A DNA stretch of 64,000 nucleotides from Candidatus Sericytochromatia bacterium (GTDB lineage Bacteria; Cyanobacteriota; Sericytochromatia; UBA7694), in the NCBI GenBank assembly GCA_018780035.1, contig JADMKE010000006.1:1-64000 (forward strand), written 5' to 3'. Shown here one piece after another: positions 1 to 9,410 of this stretch. The notes below the pieces were generated by a model. That model saw only the letters and a list, made by a program, of their open reading frames with translations, searched no databases and was not told the DNA's origin. The position numbers and the translations under genes are program-made. How positions within the stretch are numbered: position 1 is the first letter of the stretch; every line of letters starts with the position of its first letter.

Positions 1-360
1 GACCAGGGAGTTAAAGTTGCATGATTTGCTGTCTTGACACTGGGGAGCACTATAGTTTACTATGTTTTTTAAGGTTTGAACATTTTGGTCTACTACTTCT
101 TGGCTTGTTTTGCTCCCTCTGAGTTTATCAAACAGAATTTTTTCTTCGGGATTCAAACCAGTGGTGTCAAGCTTTTGGGAAAATAAACTTGTCAGGATGT
201 TTTTTTCATCATCGGTTAAGCCAGCAGCATCTTCAGATGCAATCTTTACCAATTGTGCAATTTCTTTGGCGTCAATGCTATTGTCTGAGGCTGCTTTATG
301 CATTCCTTGCATAAAACGTGAGGAAACCGAAAAACTGTTGCCTGATTGAATTTCTGTCAT
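1..360 (-). CDS. Hypothetical protein, N-terminal part (runs off window start)
   Basis: An open frame of 120 codons starts with ATG at 360 and continues past base 1, so the C-terminus is missing. The start is preceded by AAGGCGGG, a plausible ribosome-binding site. The visible protein is hydrophilic and mostly helical, with no signal peptide. Residues about 25-37 (SDNSIDAKEIAQL) resemble half of an EF-hand loop (Ile at position 8, Glu at 12, but no acidic residue at 1 or 3), and are followed by GLTDDEKN. The small protein at 6108-6728 has a similar DGIDSAEED segment, and the giant protein between them begins with TDADKTKLVEL, so the three may be related in style. It is transcribed away from the giant gene. 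Function unknown. The frame is clean, so I am fairly sure it is real. Confidence 0.6.
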   Translation of the reverse strand, partial: MTEIQSGNSFSVSSRFMQGMHKAASDNSIDAKEIAQLVKIASEDAAGLTDDEKNILTSLFSQKLDTTGLNPEEKILFDKLRGSKTSQEVVDQNVQTLKNIVNYSAPQCQDSKSCNFNSLV

Positions 361-440
361 GAAACCCGCCTTAACCGTTTGATCTTAAAACATGAAACAA
401 AATTTGATTTGACTGCCTCATTGGAGCACTGCTGCTTAAA

Positions 441-469
441 TTGGTATCGAAGATTTTTTAAATTATATA
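441..469 (+). promoter_or_regulatory. Candidate sigma-70-type promoter for the giant gene
   Basis: TTGGTA (441-446) and TATATA (464-469) are separated by 17 bases in an AT-rich intergenic stretch, about 150 bases upstream of the ATG at 618. The leader between them and the gene holds no other convincing feature. Confidence 0.4.
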
Positions 470-617
470 CCCTGTATGAAAGGATTTATAACAGAGATCT
501 TATCGGTAAACAGATTTTATTTTAAACGTCACCTCTCCTTCGGTGGGTCTGTTTTAAAATCAGGATGTAGGGGTATAACAAAGTCAGCAACATTTCAAAA
601 AGCAAAGGAACCGCTCC

Positions 618-3600
618 ATGGGTGATTTAAATATTTCCAGGCAATTTGCACAAAGATTGGGTGATGACACATCCCGGCGGCTTGTCAAAGAGATTTTACA
701 AGATTCTGTCGTTACTGATGCGGATAAAACCAAATTGGTCGAGTTAAAGAAACATTTAGAGGGAGCCGTCGTAGATGCTCCCGATGAAGCCTCTAAAACA
801 GATTTGATTAACTCTTTGACCGATCTGAATACCATTTTAGGGGTCAACGTTGGTACCGATAAGGCACTTTTGGAAGCCAACTTAAAGCGTCTTCAATCCT
901 TTCAAGACAGTAGTCCCAACCAAGTTAATTTTGAAGGCATGTCGATTACAACAGATGGCTGGTTTGGCGATGCCTCCCGAGTAATTCGTTTGCGTGATTT
1001 GGAAGACGGTTCTGAAGGGGTTCTGCCGAGCTCGACATCCAACAATTCGAGTACAGAAAATGCCCCCGCTCCTACAGCAACCAATACGGGTGATGCGGTT
1101 CCTTCTACAACGCCTCCTACTTCTCCTCCCAAACCGACAACCCCTGTTTCTTCTATTTCTACTCCCAATCCCTATGTCCCACAAGAAACCTATGTGCCCA
1201 CCACAGCACCCACAGCCACTGCTCCTGCCAGCAAGATTCCCTCCGATTTATCTGCTGAAGAACAACAGGAATTGGCAGCCAATCAAACCGCGTATAACCA
1301 ATCTGTTAAAGGTCTTCAAACTCAAGCCCTGGAGTTACGCAATTTATTGAATAATCCCGAAGCCGTGACGAACCAGCAATTGTTGTCAAGTTTACAGCGC
1401 TTGGCTGACAACGATTCGGGAAAAGCATTTTTGGAAATGTTGCGGTTTAATCCCAATTTATTGGGTGAGCTCCAACAGAAAGGCTTAATTTCTGAGTCTG
1501 ATCGCAAGAACTTAACGAGTTCTTTACAGGGCATTCTCGAGGATAAATCTAAACTTGCGGCCGGGAACACTAAAATTGGGGATTTGGAAAAGCAAGTTAA
1601 AGATTTAGAAGCTCAACTGGGTGGTGTTACAGATGCCACCCAAAGAAAAGGGATTCAAGATCAAATTGCTGGATTGAAAGATCAAATTGAAACCCAAAAA
1701 GCCACTAATGAGACATTAAGCAAGAAAGTTGCTGAAGGCATTGATAGGCTCACCACCGGGGATGTCAAATTTGAGAATGGTCAATCGCCCACAGACGTTT
1801 TATCTGGGTATTTAAAAGGGACACCTTCACCCTTAAGTGATGCCCAATTAAATGCCTATCGGGCTGGGCTGGTCAAATCTGCCGATGATTATGTGGCTAC
1901 TCCCAATCAAAGTACTTATGCCAATATGACTTCCAATTTGTATTCCAATTTGTATGTCTTTGAAAAAGGGGTGCCTGCAGCTCAGGAGCAGGCGTACGTT
2001 AAATTTAAAGAAGCTGTTTTGGATGCCTCGCAAAAAGAATCAAATTTGACCCATCAGATTGATGCGATGACGGGGAAAACGAGCGCCTTGGGCAATGTGG
2101 AAACAGGGGAAGATTTGGCCCTGAAACTTAAGGCGCAACAGCAAGGCGCAACGGATGCGGTTGCCTCGTTTACCAAACAGGGTGAGTCTATTCTCGCCTA
2201 TTTAAAAGCCAATCCTGGTCAGTATGAAGGTCAAGCGGCTGATATTACTGCTTTAGAAGCAAAATTAACAAGTCTCAAAGCCAGCAAAAATCCCCAAGAA
2301 CAAATGACCCTTTTAAATCAAATTTCTTCTGCTTTGGACGAAGTTTATATTAAATCGAACATTAGCAAGGGTTCTGCGCCTGAAGTGGACGCAACCAAAG
2401 CGGCTTTGTTGGCTGCAAAAGATAAAGTGACATCTGACGATGACAAAAAGAAATTGGATCTCTTGATCAATAATCCCGAGTTGGTTCGGCTTTTGCCAAA
2501 AGCGAGTGAATATTCTGCGATTTTGACCCATTTGGCAAATAAGCCGGTGTTGACATCCTCTGAAAAAGAACTCAAAGCTGCACTTGAAAGCGGCGATACC
2601 GATAAAGTTAACGCTATTTTTACAGCGGATATGTTTAGCTCTTTTGGTTTTGGTTCATTGGCTTTGGGGGGCTCTTTTTTCACCGGATTTGGTTTGGGCT
2701 CCTCTCTCTTCTTTTCTCCTCCGCCAATAAGTTTAAATGCAGCAACTCTTGACCCGACTTCATTGGCTCCGGTAGATCGAGAAGTGAGCCTGAATGGAGC
2801 CATGGGCACAAGTTCATTTGACCTGGGGCTTCAATCGGGTGGTCTGGGTCAGACGACAATGAGTTTACCTTTTCAGCTCAATCAGCCCAACTATACATAT
2901 GCTTTGACCCCACCGACTCCTCCGCCTCCTCTGTGGTTATCTATTCCGGGTGGTTCTTCGCGGGCTGAAGCCCTCTCTGAAGAATTGGCAAGTATGCCTG
3001 AAGACAGAAGAAAGGCCTTGGTGGCTGCTTTACAATCGCCTGAAATGTCTGGCATGTCTCAATTTATTCAGCGTATTTCGGCAGAACAGCCTGAGCTCAA
3101 ACAACAATTGGATCGGGTTCAAGTTGCAGAGACGGGGCTTGAGGCCATTAATCAGGCACATTGGAACAATACTTCTCTCTTAAATGAAGCTCAGTCGGCT
3201 CTGCAAACCCAAATGCAGACAGGTCAAGCCATGAAAGCAGAATTCAGTTTGGCTAAAAAAGAATTGGAGCAGATGATTGCCAATCCTGATTTGTCTGCGC
3301 CAGTCAAAGCCAAGCTGCAGGATCAATTAAAAGTCATTAATAATTCTCTGACCGCTATTAATGCTGGTAATTTTCCACCCCAGGATCCCGTTGAGCAGGC
3401 CAAACTGGATTCTGTTATGAAGGCGCTTTCGACAGAGAACAAACCAGCAGGTTTGAAGCTGTCTGATCGGTTGATGCATCAGGCCACCGTTGAAGTTTTA
3501 AATGACTTGAGAAACACACCTCAACTGATGCAAAAATTGGAATCAGCGCCTTCTTTTAAAGGCCTCACTCAGGTCTTTGGCAAAGATCAGGAAGGGGGTT

Positions 3601-5975
3601 ACACCTTCCCCCAAGAAATGATTGATATGTTGCAAGACAAAGAGTTGAGCCCAGAAGCCGCACAAATGTTAATGCTTCAAGTCAACCGTGTTAGCCATTT
3701 GGCTACTGCTGCCCAAACTAAATCGGTTGATGAACTCGAGGCGATACTCAAAGTGGGTAAGCAGCAAACAGAGGCCGGCAATGGTGGGGGCGAACTCACT
3801 TCGGGGATGGATGCTCTGGCTAGTTTGAACACCTTTAAGACCAATATCACAACTGGAAGTATGTCTCAATTTGACTCTGTCACTTTGATGAACAATATTG
3901 CCAAAGAAGTGGGCCCCCTCGATTTGGCGCACGAAAATCGTGAAATGCGTCAAAAGGTCAATACGGCATTTATAAACAACGTTTCTATGATAAAAAATGT
4001 GGCTCAAGAAAAACTGAGTCAATTGGATCAACAGAGTAGAGCAACGATCACACAGGCTCAAACGGGTTTGTCCGCTGAATTATTAAAGCCAAGTACCTTG
4101 GCAGCCTTAAAGCCGGCTCTAGAAAGTCAAAATGGTAACCCACCTATTCTTTCAACAAGTGACTTGGAACCTCCTTTGGATGAGGCAAAGTTGGCCAAGA
4201 TCAAGACGGCTATTGAAGCCGTTAAAGCCCCTTTATCAGACTCAAAATTGGCAAATGATCCGGCTGCTCAAGCTCAACTGCAAAAATTGAATGGGCTTGA
4301 GACTGCGCGATTGGCTGTTGAAAATTTGATGAGTACCGCAAAAACATCCAAAACAGAGATGTTAGGTGTGATTGAAGAATCCAAACAGCAGTATCTATCA
4401 GGCATGACTGAGCTTCGAGATCAGTTACGTGCCAAAGGAATCAGTTCACCAAAACTGGATGCCTATATCCTTAATCCGAATGATCCGAAGGGACCTAAAT
4501 TTCAAGACGTTTTAAGCGAATTGAGTGCTTTGACCTCCAATTCAGATCCTGAAGTACAGGCTTTGGGGAATGGGTTAAAAAGTTTAGCAACCAATATGAG
4601 TGCCATTGCGATGGCGCAAGATGCCATTGCTAACAATAATTATACTGATGATGTTGAAGCTATGTTGATCGGGGCGATTGGTTCCGGTTCTAAAGTTCGA
4701 GAATTAATGGCTCAGTTTCAGACAGATAAACAATCGATGACTCCTGCACAAGCAGCCCAAAAACTACAAACAAGTTTGTCGACGCTTGCGGATCAGGTTG
4801 AGCAGGCAGCGGGTGATCCTCTGGCGATGGTTGCTGTTTTTTCAGATCACCCAAATCCAGGCACTCAGGGGAATGAGGAGCTTGTGGTTGATCCTCATGC
4901 TTCTCCTGATACGGGTCAGTTACCTGCTGCTGTCTTGGGGGGCTTAAAACCTCCCTTGGGCAGAGTTGTTCAGCTTTTGCATGATGTTCGTGTTGTGGAT
5001 GACCAAATGAGAATTGCTGGTATTAAACCACCCACGATACACCTTTCCGATCTTGGTATACAAGGTTTTAATCCTCCAGATCGTTCTGATTGGGATCCTG
5101 GTAAGTTGACTCGTCAAATAGCGAGTAACTTTAGAGAACGTGGTGATATTATTGCCCGTACACCTCCTGATAAACTAGACAGTGTTTTTAATGTGTTCAA
5201 TCGGGTGGATCAGATTTCTGCAAATGCGGACAATACTTTTCTAAAGGGAATGCAAAACTACCTGAAAGAAATGAATCCGGCTCTTCAAGCCGCTGGTCTT
5301 CCTGGGCTTAATTTAAGTTATATAGATGGTTCTGAGCCTTTGGCAGGGGATCCCTTGATTTCGTCAGATAAAGGGAAAGCCAAATTGTCTTCACAAGCCC
5401 AGTCTCTGGTGGATAAAGCGGATGATTTGGCCAATGCGATCTTGTCTCCCAAACCCACCGTCGATGGTAAGGATGCTTTGTCTGGTTTGTTGAAAGACTT
5501 TCTGGAGAATATTCGGAATTTGGATTTCCAAACCCGCAAATTGGTGATGGCGCAATTTGCCAAACGTTTGATGAACAATATGATTACCAAGATGTATGGT
5601 GAGAAAAATTTGGAAAACGCCAAATATCACGAGAAGTCATTGGACCAATTTAAGGCCCGTATGAAAGAGGGCATTGAGAGAGCTTTAGAGGCAGCAGAAG
5701 CCCAGGCATCCAGTGGCCAAGCAGCGATGGCTGTCGGTGGGGACCTGGGTTCTAAAACCGGTGGTGCTGTTGCTGACGCAGGAATTTCGGATCAGGCTTT
5801 ACGCGATGAGGCCAGTCAATTTTTAGAGCCTGCTGTTCAGGATGGTGTTCTATCTCGGGTTCAGAAACAAAAAATTCTCCAAGCCCTTTTTGATGGCAGT
5901 TCTGTCACTGGGCAAGAAGGTGTGATGTCCATGTTGACGCGTTTTCAGCAGATCAACAGTTTGATTACACAATAA
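618..5975 (+). CDS. Giant 1785-aa low-complexity/helical protein, function unknown
   Basis: ATG at 618 follows AAGGAA with a 7-base spacer. I do not recognise a catalytic domain. No signal peptide is seen. Residues about 1-145 are helical and charged; about 148-215 is a Pro/Thr/Ser/Ala linker; about 300-370 looks like a coiled coil (repeated LEKQVKDLEAQL-type heptads); about 670-700 is a short Gly/Phe/Ser-rich hydrophobic patch; about 755-780 is Pro-rich (TPPTPPPPL); the remainder is long helical sequence rich in Gln, Leu, Ala and Lys. This composition suggests an extended structural or scaffold protein, perhaps exported by a route not using Sec, but that is inference. The gene is visibly more AT-rich than those from 6.9 kb on, matching its two small neighbours. 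It ends at a clear terminator. Confidence 0.85.
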   Translation: MGDLNISRQFAQRLGDDTSRRLVKEILQDSVVTDADKTKLVELKKHLEGAVVDAPDEASKTDLINSLTDLNTILGVNVGTDKALLEANLKRLQSFQDSSPNQVNFEGMSITTDGWFGDASRVIRLRDLEDGSEGVLPSSTSNNSSTENAPAPTATNTGDAVPSTTPPTSPPKPTTPVSSISTPNPYVPQETYVPTTAPTATAPASKIPSDLSAEEQQELAANQTAYNQSVKGLQTQALELRNLLNNPEAVTNQQLLSSLQRLADNDSGKAFLEMLRFNPNLLGELQQKGLISESDRKNLTSSLQGILEDKSKLAAGNTKIGDLEKQVKDLEAQLGGVTDATQRKGIQDQIAGLKDQIETQKATNETLSKKVAEGIDRLTTGDVKFENGQSPTDVLSGYLKGTPSPLSDAQLNAYRAGLVKSADDYVATPNQSTYANMTSNLYSNLYVFEKGVPAAQEQAYVKFKEAVLDASQKESNLTHQIDAMTGKTSALGNVETGEDLALKLKAQQQGATDAVASFTKQGESILAYLKANPGQYEGQAADITALEAKLTSLKASKNPQEQMTLLNQISSALDEVYIKSNISKGSAPEVDATKAALLAAKDKVTSDDDKKKLDLLINNPELVRLLPKASEYSAILTHLANKPVLTSSEKELKAALESGDTDKVNAIFTADMFSSFGFGSLALGGSFFTGFGLGSSLFFSPPPISLNAATLDPTSLAPVDREVSLNGAMGTSSFDLGLQSGGLGQTTMSLPFQLNQPNYTYALTPPTPPPPLWLSIPGGSSRAEALSEELASMPEDRRKALVAALQSPEMSGMSQFIQRISAEQPELKQQLDRVQVAETGLEAINQAHWNNTSLLNEAQSALQTQMQTGQAMKAEFSLAKKELEQMIANPDLSAPVKAKLQDQLKVINNSLTAINAGNFPPQDPVEQAKLDSVMKALSTENKPAGLKLSDRLMHQATVEVLNDLRNTPQLMQKLESAPSFKGLTQVFGKDQEGGYTFPQEMIDMLQDKELSPEAAQMLMLQVNRVSHLATAAQTKSVDELEAILKVGKQQTEAGNGGGELTSGMDALASLNTFKTNITTGSMSQFDSVTLMNNIAKEVGPLDLAHENREMRQKVNTAFINNVSMIKNVAQEKLSQLDQQSRATITQAQTGLSAELLKPSTLAALKPALESQNGNPPILSTSDLEPPLDEAKLAKIKTAIEAVKAPLSDSKLANDPAAQAQLQKLNGLETARLAVENLMSTAKTSKTEMLGVIEESKQQYLSGMTELRDQLRAKGISSPKLDAYILNPNDPKGPKFQDVLSELSALTSNSDPEVQALGNGLKSLATNMSAIAMAQDAIANNNYTDDVEAMLIGAIGSGSKVRELMAQFQTDKQSMTPAQAAQKLQTSLSTLADQVEQAAGDPLAMVAVFSDHPNPGTQGNEELVVDPHASPDTGQLPAAVLGGLKPPLGRVVQLLHDVRVVDDQMRIAGIKPPTIHLSDLGIQGFNPPDRSDWDPGKLTRQIASNFRERGDIIARTPPDKLDSVFNVFNRVDQISANADNTFLKGMQNYLKEMNPALQAAGLPGLNLSYIDGSEPLAGDPLISSDKGKAKLSSQAQSLVDKADDLANAILSPKPTVDGKDALSGLLKDFLENIRNLDFQTRKLVMAQFAKRLMNNMITKMYGEKNLENAKYHEKSLDQFKARMKEGIERALEAAEAQASSGQAAMAVGGDLGSKTGGAVADAGISDQALRDEASQFLEPAVQDGVLSRVQKQKILQALFDGSSVTGQEGVMSMLTRFQQINSLITQ

Positions 5976-5993
5976 ACAACAGCAGGGCAAAAG

Positions 5994-6027
5994 GCCAGAG
6001 TAAAAATACTTTTTGCTCTGGCTTTAT
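5994..6027 (+). terminator. Rho-independent terminator after the giant gene
   Basis: GCCAGAG (5994-6000) pairs with CTCTGGC (6016-6022); the inner bases TAAAAAT/ACTTTTT can extend the stem, and TTTATT follows. It lies 19 bases after the stop codon at 5975. Confidence 0.7.
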
Positions 6028-6047
6028 TGCTTAACTTTGTAAAAGTG

Positions 6048-6076
6048 AAAAGCCCGGTGATTTCCACCGGGCTTTT
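6048..6076 (-). terminator. Terminator between convergent genes
   Basis: AAAAGCCCGGTG (6048-6059) and CACCGGGCTTTT (6065-6076) form a perfect 12-bp stem with a 5-base loop. The A/T tracts at both ends let it work in both directions. It serves the minus-strand gene ending at 6108 and backs up the plus-strand terminator just before it. Confidence 0.75.
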
Positions 6077-6107
6077 GAGTTTGAGTTCTGGGTTTTAATT
6101 CTAGGTT

Positions 6108-6728
6108 TTAATTTTTAAAACGTTCATAAAGCAAATCGGGAATCATCCCACCTGCTTTGGTCCTATCAAATTCAGAAACCACATTGTAAATGAATTGGGA
6201 ACCTCTTGCCTTGTCTTCTGGGCTCAATTGCGAAAATCCATCTGAAAAATTGCGAATGGATCTGATCATGGGGGCATAACCGTTTAAAGGGTTACTTACA
6301 GCATAGTCAACAGCAAGGCGCTTCATTGCAAATGCTGTAATTATATTTGTATTTGCTGGATTTTTAAATAATTTTGCAATGTCTCTAACACCGGGAGCCC
6401 CTTTTGCCCAAAGTTTGTTCAAATCTGCCTCTGTTACTGTCGGCTTTAAGCTATTTAAAACGCCTTGCGCTTTGGTTGCGACAGGATTAAACTGCAGGCT
6501 TTGGGGACTGAAACCGGCATCTTTTTCGGCATTGATGGTAATGCTCTTACCATCGGTGCGGGTCAATTCGGCTATCAGATCTTCTTCTGCTGAATCAATC
6601 CCATCTTTTGCAATCGCCGTTTTTAATTGAGTTGCCTCAGCTTCGGTCATATTCTTGGGATCTTTAATCTGCTGCAGGGCCCGAAACGTTGTCTGGTTTA
6701 AACCACTTACGTTGCCATCAATGGCCAT
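6108..6728 (-). CDS. Hypothetical 206-aa protein
   Basis: The ATG at 6728 follows AAAGGA with good spacing. The protein is soluble-looking, without signal peptide or membrane segment. Residues about 28-55 (NMTEAEATQLK then KDGIDSAEED) resemble the partial protein at 1-360 and hint at an EF-hand-like half motif. The C-terminal half (about residues 100-206) is helical. It lies convergent to the giant gene and shares its AT-rich composition. I do not recognise a family. Confidence 0.75.
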   Translation of the reverse strand: MAIDGNVSGLNQTTFRALQQIKDPKNMTEAEATQLKTAIAKDGIDSAEEDLIAELTRTDGKSITINAEKDAGFSPQSLQFNPVATKAQGVLNSLKPTVTEADLNKLWAKGAPGVRDIAKLFKNPANTNIITAFAMKRLAVDYAVSNPLNGYAPMIRSIRNFSDGFSQLSPEDKARGSQFIYNVVSEFDRTKAGGMIPDLLYERFKN

Positions 6729-6839
6729 GATAATTTGGTCCTTTCAGTTTGGCATAGCTTTCTTAACGTTTATATACCCTCATTTTGATCCAAACATGCA
6801 GCTCCCACTCAAATTTTTCGAAAATCTTAAACATGCCGG

Positions 6840-6845
6840 TATACT
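6840..6845 (+). promoter_or_regulatory. Candidate -10 element (TATACT) for the GHL10 gene
   Basis: TATACT lies 29 bases upstream of the ATG at 6874. No good -35 is seen (TTCGAA at 17-base spacing). The spacing from -10 to CGGAGAAT to ATG resembles that before the phnD gene at 16.2 kb. Confidence 0.3.
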
Positions 6846-6873
6846 GCAGAAGAAGTGCAATTCGGAGAATCCC

Positions 6874-9309
6874 ATGTTAAAACCCCTGCTGTTGGTCTTG
6901 AGTCTGAGTCTTTTGTTGGCCCCACCCCTGACTCCATTGGCTCATGCCCAAACGGCTTTGCCACCCTCCATTTTGGAAGCAGAACCCAATCTGGCCTATT
7001 GGAGTGAGTTACAACCCCTGCAAGAGCAGGTTTTGACCCGCTGGCAAAAAGTACAGGCAGCAGGCCTGCCGCAGGCGGCGGATCCTGAACTCAAAAAACT
7101 GCTAACAGAAACAGGCAAAGCCCTACAACAGAGCCCTGAAGCAGATGCTGTTTTGCTCAAAAAGACGGCAAAACAACTGCTTGAGCTTCAAATTCGTCTG
7201 ATGCCCAGCCGCAGTGTCGAACTACGGGGGGCACTGGTGAATATGGACTTGATTCCCCCTGAACCTGAAGCCTTGCGCAAACGCATCAAACAGCTCAAAG
7301 CGGCCGGGTTTAATGCCCTCTTTCCCGAGGTTTTTCGCAGGGGCTTTTCACTCTACCCCAATCGCTTGACCGAACAAGAGCCGCAATATGCGCGCAAAGG
7401 CGTGGATCCGCTCAAACATTTTGTCGATATCGCCCAAGAAGAGGGCATGATTGTGATTCCCTGGTTTTGGGTCTTTCGCATTCTCTCGCCCGATCTGGGC
7501 ACCCGCAACCCGGTTTTGGAGCATTTGCCAGCTTTGCGGGCCGAGCCGCTGGATGGCAAGGGCTATGCCAGTTCCGATGAAAATGTTGAAAACGAGGCGC
7601 GGGCTTTTATTTCCCCGGCTTCTGAGGAGTGGCGGCAATTATTGACGGGCACCATGCTCGATCTGACTTCACGTTATGCGGTGCAGGGCCTGTTTTTGGA
7701 CTATATCCGCTATGGCAATAATCAGATCGAAGATCAGCTCAGTCAAACCCGTTTTCAGCTCGATTATTTTCGCAAAGTGGGCCAATTTCCCCCGGCCCGG
7801 ATTGACCCATTTTCACCGCTTCAGGGCGAGTGGCATCTCTGGTGCGAAGAGCAGGTCAACCGCATGGTCAGGGACTTGCGCTTGCAAATGGCCGAGAAAA
7901 ACAGCCAATTGGCTTTGGGGGCAGCGGTCTTTCGCAACGAGGTCAATGCCCGCAATACCAAAATGCAAAATTGGCGGCATTGGAGCGACAATAATTGGTT
8001 GGATTTTGTCGCGCCGATGATGTACGCCCGTACCGCAGAGGAATTGGATCTCTGGCTGGACTGGGAGAGCAATTGGGGCAAGCGGGCCGACCTGCTTTAT
8101 CCGATTCTGGGGGCCCATCAGACCCAACGCAAAACGTCGGAATTGTTTAACCAATTGGCTTTATTGCAGCAGCGCAATATTCCGGGGGTCTCGATTTTTG
8201 CCGTGCGCAATCTCAGTGATGAGGTCTTGCGTTTGCTTAAACTGGGGCCTTTTCGCACGCCCGCGACCGTGCCCCATGCCAATTTGCCCGCCGCCATTCG
8301 CCAGCAATTGAGCGATCTGCGGGCTTGGCTGATGCTGCCTGCAGATCCCGAAAAAGGCCTGGCTTCTGCCCCCCGGCATCCGCAATTGCAGGGATTTGTC
8401 TATCATTTGGCGGGGGTGATTCAAAACTTAGAGGGGGCGACGTTTCGCAATGGCAAAGTGCGGGCCGAAGCCTTAAGCGAACAGATTCAACAGTTAATGG
8501 CGCTGCAGGTCAATTTGGGCGAAGAGGTGCCTCTGGCTTTGCGCCAGGAACTGGCCTTTCGTTTGGACTATGCGGTCCATTTGAGCCGGATCTTTTTGCT
8601 TCATGAACCTGCCCGTTTAAAATATTCTGCGCCGGGCTCTCCGCCCAGCACCGTTTTGTCTGAAGCCAAGGCTCTGCCGAGTGTTGGCATTCCTGAACTC
8701 AGTTCTGCACCTGAACTCAATGGCATGCTCGATGATGCCGTTTGGAACGAAGCGCGGCTTTTGCCTGCGCTGTTTTGGAGCAACGGCGCTGCCCGCAGCG
8801 AGGTGCCGACCGAGATCAAGCTCGGTTATGATGCGCAAAATCTCTACTTGGCCTTTCGCAATCAAGAGCCGCGCATGGATCGTTTGCGCAGCAATGTGCG
8901 CGTGGATGGCTCTGAGCGCATTGTGGTCGAAGATGACACGCTTGAGATTTTTTTGAGTACCGGCCCCGACCCCACAAAATACGCCTATTTTGTGCTCAAC
9001 CCGATCAATACCCGCTACCAAAAGACATCCTGGGACAGTGCCTGGAAAGGCGCGTGGAGCAGTGCGACCCGCAAGGCGGAACAGGCCTGGTTTGCCGAAG
9101 TGGCGATTCCCTGGTTGTCGTTGGGCAATAACACGGCCCCTGTGGGCAATCTGCGCTATGGCAATTTCTGCCGCAGGCGCCCGCAAGAAATTGTGCCTTA
9201 CCACTGTTGGTCGTTTACCTTGGGCGGTGTACACCGCCCTGACCGTTTTGGTAGCCTCAGTTTAGAGCCCCGTCCCAAGCCTTCCGCAACGGCCTCTCCT
9301 CAGCCTTAG
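6874..9309 (+). CDS. Secreted GHL10-family glycosidase with C-terminal CBM9-like domain
   Basis: ATG at 6874 follows CGGAGAA and opens a signal peptide (MLKPLLLVLSLSLLLAPP, cleavage near AHA), so I prefer it to longer in-frame starts from 6655. The mature 811-aa protein has a TIM-barrel of the glycosyl-hydrolase-like 10 family at about residues 105-470: it opens with ELRGALVNMDLIPP, then GFNALFPEVFRRG, GMIVIPWFWVFR, VQGLFLDYIRYG (candidate acidic active-site strand) and WLDFVAPMMYAR. Residues about 475-595 are helical. Residues about 610-800 match a CBM9/DOMON-like beta-sandwich (LDDAVWNEARLLPALFW, EDDTLEIFLSTG, WFAEVAIPW). Such proteins act outside the cytoplasm on polysaccharide; the substrate cannot be read from sequence. 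It stands alone. Confidence 0.9.
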   Translation: MLKPLLLVLSLSLLLAPPLTPLAHAQTALPPSILEAEPNLAYWSELQPLQEQVLTRWQKVQAAGLPQAADPELKKLLTETGKALQQSPEADAVLLKKTAKQLLELQIRLMPSRSVELRGALVNMDLIPPEPEALRKRIKQLKAAGFNALFPEVFRRGFSLYPNRLTEQEPQYARKGVDPLKHFVDIAQEEGMIVIPWFWVFRILSPDLGTRNPVLEHLPALRAEPLDGKGYASSDENVENEARAFISPASEEWRQLLTGTMLDLTSRYAVQGLFLDYIRYGNNQIEDQLSQTRFQLDYFRKVGQFPPARIDPFSPLQGEWHLWCEEQVNRMVRDLRLQMAEKNSQLALGAAVFRNEVNARNTKMQNWRHWSDNNWLDFVAPMMYARTAEELDLWLDWESNWGKRADLLYPILGAHQTQRKTSELFNQLALLQQRNIPGVSIFAVRNLSDEVLRLLKLGPFRTPATVPHANLPAAIRQQLSDLRAWLMLPADPEKGLASAPRHPQLQGFVYHLAGVIQNLEGATFRNGKVRAEALSEQIQQLMALQVNLGEEVPLALRQELAFRLDYAVHLSRIFLLHEPARLKYSAPGSPPSTVLSEAKALPSVGIPELSSAPELNGMLDDAVWNEARLLPALFWSNGAARSEVPTEIKLGYDAQNLYLAFRNQEPRMDRLRSNVRVDGSERIVVEDDTLEIFLSTGPDPTKYAYFVLNPINTRYQKTSWDSAWKGAWSSATRKAEQAWFAEVAIPWLSLGNNTAPVGNLRYGNFCRRRPQEIVPYHCWSFTLGGVHRPDRFGSLSLEPRPKPSATASPQP

Positions 9310-9410
9310 CTCAGAAACAGGGCTTCTTTAAGCTTGGTATAAGAACCAACAAGTATTCATCTGGCTGAGCGATAATTTTGAAAGAAACAGCAAGCTTTGG
9401 GAGCATATTC

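Noticed and set aside
110..349. 79-aa plus-strand open frame
   Set aside because: It is antisense to the clean, truncated minus-strand gene at 1-360, which has a better start and protein-like composition.
8617..9234. 205-aa minus-strand open frame
   Set aside because: Antisense to the CBM9-like domain of the GHL10 gene; composition is shadow-like.
9366..9378. Sigma-28-like -10 (GAGCGATAA) before the CHAP-like gene
   Set aside because: Only the CGATAA core matches, and no TAAA-type -35 lies at the right distance.
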